A DNA stretch of 10,629 bases from Bacteroidia bacterium (lineage in GTDB: Bacteria; Bacteroidota; Bacteroidia; Cytophagales; Cyclobacteriaceae), in the NCBI GenBank assembly GCA_016650355.1, contig JAENVX010000415.1, positions 1 through 10,629 on the forward strand. The letters are read 5' to 3'. Under the pieces are notes generated by a model. The model had not been told where the DNA came from, did no database searches, and saw only the letters and a program-made list of their open reading frames with translations. This document shows, piece by piece, positions 6,682-10,629 of the stretch (position 1 is the first letter of the stretch; the number at the start of each line of letters is the position of its first letter). Position numbers and translations under genes: made by a program.

Positions 6682-7125
6682 CTACTCGCGAATTCTCTTA
6701 AAAAATTTATCCAAAAATTCCTTGCTCTCTGCGGCCTTCACGCCCTTGATTACTTCCGTCTTTGGATGTAATAATGAGCTATTTACCAATGAATAACCTC
6801 GTTGAACATCATCCGCACCAAAGACTAATTTTTGCAATTGCGTCCAATGAAGGGCACCAGCACACATTACACAGGGTTCAAGTGTAACAAACAATGTGCA
6901 TTCATTCAGATATTTTGATCCCAAATAATTTGCCGCAGAGGTGATAGCCAGCATTTCAGCGTGTGCTGTAGCATCCGTTAATTTTTCGGTTTGATTATGG
7001 GCTCGTGCTATTATTTTATTTTGACAGACAATAACCGCTCCTACTGGTACTTCGCCAATTTCAAAAGCTTTAACAGCCTCTTTCATCGCCTCTCGCATGA
7101 AGTATTCATCGTTGTAAAAATCCAT
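6682..7125 (-). CDS. tadA: tRNA-specific adenosine deaminase (A34 to I34)
   Basis: 147 residues, a usual TadA length. It deaminates adenosine 34 in the anticodon of tRNA-Arg(ACG) to inosine. The zinc site of the cytidine/deoxycytidylate deaminase fold is complete: H55-A56-E57 (metal ligand and proton-shuttle glutamate) and P84-C85-V86-M87-C88. Further family features are EVPVGAVIV (25-33), RAHNQ (41-45) and the CAGALHWTQLQKLVFGADD stretch, which favour TadA over guanine or cytosine deaminases. It starts 7 nt after the stop of the secreted-protein gene and has no obvious Shine-Dalgarno sequence, so it is probably cotranscribed. A related nucleoside deaminase is the only serious alternative. 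Confidence 0.93.
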   Translation of the reverse strand: MDFYNDEYFMREAMKEAVKAFEIGEVPVGAVIVCQNKIIARAHNQTEKLTDATAHAEMLAITSAANYLGSKYLNECTLFVTLEPCVMCAGALHWTQLQKLVFGADDVQRGYSLVNSSLLHPKTEVIKGVKAAESKEFLDKFFKRIRE

Positions 7126-7132
7126 TTCTAAC

Positions 7133-7678
7133 CTATCTCACTTTCACACTCTTCATCATTTGTCTTGCTGTCTCCTGCCAATCTTCTCTTTGGTCTTTAG
7201 GACAACTAAAAGAAAATACAAGAGTTCGCTTGGGCTGAACTAAGTATTGAATATAGGTATACTTCAGAATAGGGTCGTCACTGCCAAGTTGCATCTTACT
7301 TCCCCGTACATACGATTCAAATTCAAAAAATATGTACTTCTTTTTGTTTACCTCCTGAATACCTTCATCGATAACATCCACTTTGTCGTAGAGATTTATG
7401 AGCCCTGCTTTAAAAAATTTGCGAGCAACTTCAAGGTTAGCATCCGGCCACTGAGTGGCTGAGATATTGGCACTAAAGTCCACCACTCTATCTTGATTGG
7501 TATAAGCGCCAAGAGGGGCCCGTACGGACGGAAAACGCTGCGCAATATCGTCTGGAGGCATGGGGTAAAAGTCCGCTGGCAGTGAAACAGTAACACCCCC
7601 CCCCATCTTGGTCTTCACCAATTTGCTTGGCGCAAAGCCAAAAAGAAGGAAAAGAGATAAGATCCAAAATTTATTCAT
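7133..7678 (-). CDS. Secreted protein of unknown function, possibly PsbP/DcrB-like
   Basis: 181 residues. The N-terminus MNKFWILSLFLLFGFAPSK has a short basic start and a hydrophobic core, so it is a likely signal peptide; there is no lipobox cysteine. The mature part alternates predicted beta strands (VTVSLPADF, VVDFSANIS, YIFFEFESYV, TYIQYLVQPKRTLVFSFSCP) and ends in a helix, WQETARQMMKSVKV. This pattern resembles the Mog1/PsbP/DcrB-like fold of small exported proteins, but I cannot assign a family with confidence. The single cysteine is C159. It is the first gene of the secreted protein-tadA-DUF3127 group and is divergent from aspS. A G9 run (minus strand) encodes G26-G28 immediately after the signal peptide. 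Probably periplasmic or surface-exposed in a Gram-negative cell. Confidence 0.75.
   Translation of the reverse strand: MNKFWILSLFLLFGFAPSKLVKTKMGGGVTVSLPADFYPMPPDDIAQRFPSVRAPLGAYTNQDRVVDFSANISATQWPDANLEVARKFFKAGLINLYDKVDVIDEGIQEVNKKKYIFFEFESYVRGSKMQLGSDDPILKYTYIQYLVQPKRTLVFSFSCPKDQREDWQETARQMMKSVKVR
7596..7604. repeat. C9/G9 homopolymer tract inside the secreted-protein gene
   Basis: Nine consecutive C on the plus strand (G on the coding strand) encode part of a Met-Gly-Gly-Gly-Val stretch at residues 25-29. Loss of one base would shift translation into an alternative frame that runs to a stop ending at 7396, giving a product of roughly 93 residues that keeps the signal peptide but loses the mature fold. 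Long G runs near a gene's 5' end are a known substrate for slipped-strand mispairing. Phase variation is a possibility only. Confidence 0.6.
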
Positions 7679-7729
7679 ACCTGATGTAAATGAAATGAAC
7701 TACAATTAACGTATAACAGCAACCTTTAT

Positions 7730-7737
7730 TAATTTTG
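7730..7737 (+). promoter_or_regulatory. Candidate Bacteroidota-type -7 box for aspS
   Basis: TAATTTTG matches the TAnnTTTG -7 consensus of the Bacteroidota primary sigma factor. It lies 45 nt upstream of the aspS ATG and would give a leader of about 40 nt. That leader contains a small stem (CCTGC 7742-7746 with GCAGG 7757-7761) and two copies of AATTTAAT (7766-7773 and 7775-7782) directly before the start. A clear -33 TTG is not seen at the expected distance, so support is moderate. Confidence 0.45.
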
Positions 7738-7763
7738 CGACCCTGCTTTTCTTTATGCAGGCT

Positions 7764-7771
7764 CAAATTTA
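7764..7771 (-). promoter_or_regulatory. Candidate -7 box for the secreted protein-tadA group
   Basis: Read on the minus strand this is TAAATTTG, also an exact TAnnTTTG match. It is about 85 nt upstream of the secreted-protein ATG (7676-7678). If both this and the aspS box are used, the two divergent transcripts overlap by about 20 nt around the 7742-7761 stem. No convincing -33 element is seen, and the region is AT-rich, so a chance match is possible. Confidence 0.25.
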
Positions 7772-7782
7772 ATGAATTTAAT

Positions 7783-9531
7783 ATGCTAAGGACTCATACC
7801 TGCGGTGAACTGCGTATAGGCGATGTAAACAAACAAGTTACTCTGACCGGATGGGTTCAGCGACTGCGTGATAAAGGAAGTTTGCTGTGGATCGACTTAC
7901 GAGACCGTTACGGAATCACACAATTATTTTTAGAAGAGGGAAAAACTGACGCATTACTTTTACAGACAGCCAGGCAGCTTGGACGAGAATTTGTTGTCAA
8001 AGTGGATGGCATCGCGGTGGAAAGGTTATCGAAGAACGACAAGATGCCTACAGGGGATATTGAAATAAAGATTAGCTCGCTTGAGATTGTTAATGCTTCA
8101 AAGACTCCTCCGTTTACTATTGAAGATAACACCGATGGTGGAGATGAACTTCGGATGAAATATCGGTACCTGGATTTAAGAAGAAATCCTGTGCGTGAAA
8201 GTCTGCAACTGAGGCATAAGATGGCTCAGCAAACCCGAATCTATCTAGACAGTCTGGATTTCATTGAAGTAGAAACTCCGGTATTGATCAAATCTACTCC
8301 AGAAGGTGCCCGCGATTTTGTTGTGCCTTCACGCATGAACCCAGGAGAGTTTTATGCGTTGCCACAATCACCTCAAACTTTCAAACAGCTGTTGATGGTT
8401 TCAGGCTTCGACCGCTACTATCAACTTGTAAAATGTTTTCGTGATGAAGATTTACGTGCCGACCGTCAACCTGAGTTTACTCAGATCGACTGTGAGATGG
8501 CATTCATCACCCAGGAAGATATTCTCAGCACGTTCGAAGGACTTATACGACACTTGTTCAAAAACGTAAAGGGTATTGACATGCCGACAGTTCCACACTT
8601 GAGCTATGCTGATGCCATGAAATACTATGGTTCCGACAAACCCGACACTCGATTTGAGATGAAATTTGTTGAGTTGAATGAAGTAGTGAAAGGCAAAGCC
8701 TTTCCTGTTTTTGACAATGCAGCGATAGTGCTTGGCATTTGTGCTAAAGGTTGTGCCAGCTTTACGCGAAAACAATTAGACGAACTGACTGAGTTTGTAA
8801 GGAAGCCACAAATTGGAGCAACTGGACTAATTTACGCGCGGTGTGAAGCGAACGGTAAACTAAAATCATCGGTAGATAAATTTTTTGACGAGGAAGCGCT
8901 GAGCAAATGGACGCTAAAGTTTAACGCGCAGCCTGGTGACTTAATTCTAATTCTTGCGGGCCCAACTGAAAAAACTCAAAAGGCTTTGGGGGAGTTGCGC
9001 TTGCATATAGCTAATCAACTTGGCTTGCGCGATAAAAATAAGTTTTCGGCTCTTTGGGTGATTGACTTTCCTTTGTTGGAATGGAATGAAGAGACAAAAC
9101 GTTTTCATGCAATGCATCATCCGTTTACATCACCAAAACTGGATGACTTACAATTATTGGATAGCGACCCTGGAAAAGTTCGTGCTAATGCTTACGATAT
9201 GGTCATCAATGGTACGGAAGTAGGCGGTGGCTCAATCCGTATTCATGACAGACCAACACAACAGCTTATGTTTACCAAACTAGGTTTTAGTGAAGAAGAG
9301 GCCAAAAAGCAATTTGGTTTCTTGATGGATGCCTTTGAATTTGGTGCGCCTCCACACGGCGGTATTGCCTTTGGGTTTGACAGGCTTTGCTCACTCTTTG
9401 GCGGTGCCGATTCGATCAGAGATTTCATCGCTTTCCCTAAAAATAATTCCGGTCGCGATTTGATGATTGACACGCCCTCAACCATCTCGCAAGAGCAACT
9501 AAATGAATTGAATATTATCGTAAAGAATTAA
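7783..9531 (+). CDS. aspS: Aspartyl-tRNA synthetase
   Basis: 582 residues from the ATG at 7783. The frame is open back to a TTG at 7735, but that would add 16 residues unlike the family and would start inside the promoter box; MLRTHTCGEL is the normal beginning. Class II synthetase charging tRNA-Asp. The N-terminal OB-fold anticodon-binding domain (about 1-110) contains GWVQRLRDKGSLLWIDLRDR (23-42). Motif 2 is CFRDEDLRADRQPEFTQID (218-236). The bacterial GAD insertion domain follows (roughly 280-410), then WVIDFPLLEW (425-434), HHPFTSP (445-451), TEVGGGSIRIHD (478-489) and motif 3, GAPPHGGIAFGFDRL (521-535). The DKGS loop lacks the histidine seen in many non-discriminating enzymes, so it is probably Asp-specific (inference). 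It is divergent from the tadA group and followed 33 nt later by a small unknown gene. Confidence 0.98.
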   Translation: MLRTHTCGELRIGDVNKQVTLTGWVQRLRDKGSLLWIDLRDRYGITQLFLEEGKTDALLLQTARQLGREFVVKVDGIAVERLSKNDKMPTGDIEIKISSLEIVNASKTPPFTIEDNTDGGDELRMKYRYLDLRRNPVRESLQLRHKMAQQTRIYLDSLDFIEVETPVLIKSTPEGARDFVVPSRMNPGEFYALPQSPQTFKQLLMVSGFDRYYQLVKCFRDEDLRADRQPEFTQIDCEMAFITQEDILSTFEGLIRHLFKNVKGIDMPTVPHLSYADAMKYYGSDKPDTRFEMKFVELNEVVKGKAFPVFDNAAIVLGICAKGCASFTRKQLDELTEFVRKPQIGATGLIYARCEANGKLKSSVDKFFDEEALSKWTLKFNAQPGDLILILAGPTEKTQKALGELRLHIANQLGLRDKNKFSALWVIDFPLLEWNEETKRFHAMHHPFTSPKLDDLQLLDSDPGKVRANAYDMVINGTEVGGGSIRIHDRPTQQLMFTKLGFSEEEAKKQFGFLMDAFEFGAPPHGGIAFGFDRLCSLFGGADSIRDFIAFPKNNSGRDLMIDTPSTISQEQLNELNIIVKN

Positions 9532-9564
9532 AGGATTTTAGTAATCTCAAAAAATAAATTAAGC

Positions 9565-9942
9565 ATGATTAATCGCTACGCAGGAGAGATACACATCAAC
9601 CCAATACCCATCTTGCGAAATAATGACTTCAATAATAATGGTCACATTGACGATATTGGAGCTACACTGCGTGAAGCGATGGATGTTAATAAACAAATAA
9701 ACGAGCGCCTGAAAGGCCTAAAAGCATGGGTGATAGCCGGCCGCTTTTCTGCAACTGTTAACTTCCATTTTGCTGAGGAGGGATTCATACGTGTACAAGG
9801 ACTATCGGATGCAACTCTGTTGGATCTCAATACAAAGGGTTTGATTAGTTTGTTTGATTTCGCAACTGACAAAAGCTGGGTTAAGAAATACGGTTCACAA
9901 TTTGGACTTGTGTGGGAAGATGGTAGAGCTATAGAGATATAG
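9565..9942 (+). CDS. Protein of unknown function (125 aa), possible DUF2442-like C-terminus
   Basis: ATG at 9565, 33 nt after the aspS stop, same strand and with no terminator between, so it may be cotranscribed. No signal peptide or TM segment is seen, so probably cytoplasmic. The N-terminal half has an Asn-rich stretch (RNNDFNNNGHIDD, 18-30) and a predicted helix REAMDVNKQINERLKGLKAW (36-55). The C-terminal half (about 64-125) reads FHFAEEGFIRV, then LLDLNTKGLISLFDF, SWVKKYGSQFGLVWEDGRAI. This order of a beta hairpin, a Leu/Phe-rich helix and a final W-x-DG turn is reminiscent of DUF2442 proteins, but the likeness is weak and the N-terminal part is not typical of them. I do not recognise the family with certainty. 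Codon use looks like its neighbours. Confidence 0.7.
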   Translation: MINRYAGEIHINPIPILRNNDFNNNGHIDDIGATLREAMDVNKQINERLKGLKAWVIAGRFSATVNFHFAEEGFIRVQGLSDATLLDLNTKGLISLFDFATDKSWVKKYGSQFGLVWEDGRAIEI

Positions 9943-10084
9943 TATCTTTTACACTTCAGAACCAAAACATGCAAGTTGTGGGATAATGTTTGTATGCACA
10001 ATTACTCGTCAGTGGATAATCACGCCTATAAAAAAATAGTTTTATCGCAAGTCCGATTTGAATAACTTGATTAAAAATTTCACC

Positions 10085-10629
10085 ATGTCCCGTTATCTAC
10101 TACTAATTTCAATTCTGGCGTGGCTTCCCTCTTATTCGCAGAAAACAAAGAAAGTAAATACGCCAACTATTTATTATCCCGATAAGGAATGGGTTCATAA
10201 AACTCCGGCAGAAGTGGGAATAAATGAACAACGATTGAAAGAAGCAATTGGCTATGCCATCGCCAACGAGCCAAAGAATCCAAGGAGCATGGAACAAAAT
10301 CACTATCAATCATTTGGCCGCGAACCATTTGGTGATGCCATTGGCCCCATGAAAGATCGCGGGGCACCAACAGGTATTATCATAAAAAATGGATATATCA
10401 TTGCCGAATGGGGAGATCCATCTCGGGTTGATATGACACACAGTGTTACGAAAAGTTTTTTATCAACAGTGGTTGGATTGGCATATGATCAAGGTTTGAT
10501 CAAGAACATTCATGATACCGTGCGTAATTATGTTCCTCCCATTCAGGTATATTCACCATACGCTATCGAAAACAAAGCAGAACATTTTGGAAAGGAGCAA
10601 ATGCTTTCACTTTTTGAAACCACTCACAA
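10085..10629 (+). CDS. Exported serine hydrolase, beta-lactamase/class C fold, N-terminal part (runs off right edge)
   Basis: 181 codons are visible from the ATG at 10085 and the frame is still open at the right edge. The N-terminus MSRYLLLISILAWLPSYSQK is a typical signal peptide with likely cleavage after the SYS region, so the protein should be periplasmic or extracellular. After a spacer come PTGIIIKNGYIIAEWG (95-110) and MTHSVTKSFLSTVVGLAYDQ (117-136), the pattern of the beta-lactamase class C/penicillin-binding family in which S120-V-T-K123 is the SxxK catalytic motif. The following GLIKNIHDTVRNYVP (137-151) matches the usual GKLSLDDPVSKYLP-like segment. Members include esterases, D-amino-acid peptidases and carboxypeptidases, so the substrate cannot be given, and resistance function should not be assumed. 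The second (YxN) and third motifs lie outside the window. It is preceded by 142 bp of non-coding AT-rich DNA and is probably its own unit. Confidence 0.88.
   Translation, partial: MSRYLLLISILAWLPSYSQKTKKVNTPTIYYPDKEWVHKTPAEVGINEQRLKEAIGYAIANEPKNPRSMEQNHYQSFGREPFGDAIGPMKDRGAPTGIIIKNGYIIAEWGDPSRVDMTHSVTKSFLSTVVGLAYDQGLIKNIHDTVRNYVPPIQVYSPYAIENKAEHFGKEQMLSLFETTH

Noticed and set aside
7735..7782. A 48-nt upstream extension of the aspS frame beginning at a TTG codon
   Set aside because: The 16 extra residues are unlike the AspRS N-terminus, the TTG overlaps a TAnnTTTG promoter box, and MLRTHTCGEL from the ATG at 7783 gives the usual length of 582.
8452..8775. Minus-strand ORF of 107 codons inside aspS
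   Set aside because: It lies opposite the conserved catalytic core of aspS and its translation shows no plausible domain.
9642..10001. Minus-strand ORF of 119 codons opposite the 125-residue gene
   Set aside because: The plus-strand gene follows aspS on the same strand and has a plausible protein-like pattern; the antisense translation is rich in Ser, Arg and Cys like a shadow frame.
10028..10045. ATAAAA/TTTTAT inverted repeat before the serine hydrolase gene as a terminator
   Set aside because: The stem is only six A-T pairs and too weak to act as a terminator.
10109..10370. Two minus-strand ORFs of about 66 codons at the right end
   Set aside because: They are antisense to the serine hydrolase, whose signal peptide and SxxK motif make the plus-strand reading clearly the real one.
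1..10629. CRISPR array, tRNA or rRNA gene, insertion sequence, or defence island
   Set aside because: No regularly spaced repeats, no cloverleaf or rRNA-like segment, no transposase, nuclease or restriction motif was seen on either strand.

Overview
The window looks like chromosomal DNA of a Bacteroidota member, most likely a Cytophagales-type bacterium. Supporting signs are the contiguous hemA-C-D-E-F-B-L gene order, a DUF3127 protein of a family typical of this phylum, the near absence of Shine-Dalgarno sequences, TAnnTTTG-type promoter boxes and moderate GC content. The genus is inference; no rRNA or tRNA gene is present to anchor it.

Layout. Positions 1-5888, minus strand, hold one tightly packed tetrapyrrole operon read right to left: hemA, hemC, hemD, hemE, hemF, hemB and the first 36 codons of hemL, which runs off the left edge. 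The junctions are 4-nt, 4-nt, 8-nt and 1-nt overlaps, one 31-nt gap (hemF-hemB) and a final 4-nt overlap. Two genes, hemA and hemD, appear to start with TTG. Together the genes cover every step from glutamyl-tRNA to protoporphyrinogen IX. The last two enzymes, protoporphyrinogen oxidase and ferrochelatase, are not here.

Positions 5889-6292 are non-coding (404 bp). They contain a perfect 7-3-7 palindrome about 90 nt upstream of hemA that may be an operator, a 10-bp-arm REP-like hairpin, and a further 8-bp inverted repeat.

Positions 6293-7678, minus strand, hold a small three-gene group: a secreted protein of unknown function with a G9 tract just after its signal peptide, the tRNA adenosine deaminase tadA, and a DUF3127 OB-fold-like protein ending in an SSB-type acidic tip.

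Positions 7783-9942, plus strand, hold aspS (aspartyl-tRNA synthetase), divergent from the preceding group, followed closely by a 125-residue unknown protein. From 10085 to the right edge is the start of an exported serine hydrolase of the beta-lactamase/class C fold.

Overall this is ordinary housekeeping chromosome. I found no convincing new defence, mobile or biosynthetic system. The points most worth checking are the REP-like hairpin, the palindrome upstream of hemA, the homopolymer tract in the secreted protein gene and the SSB-like tail of the DUF3127 protein.
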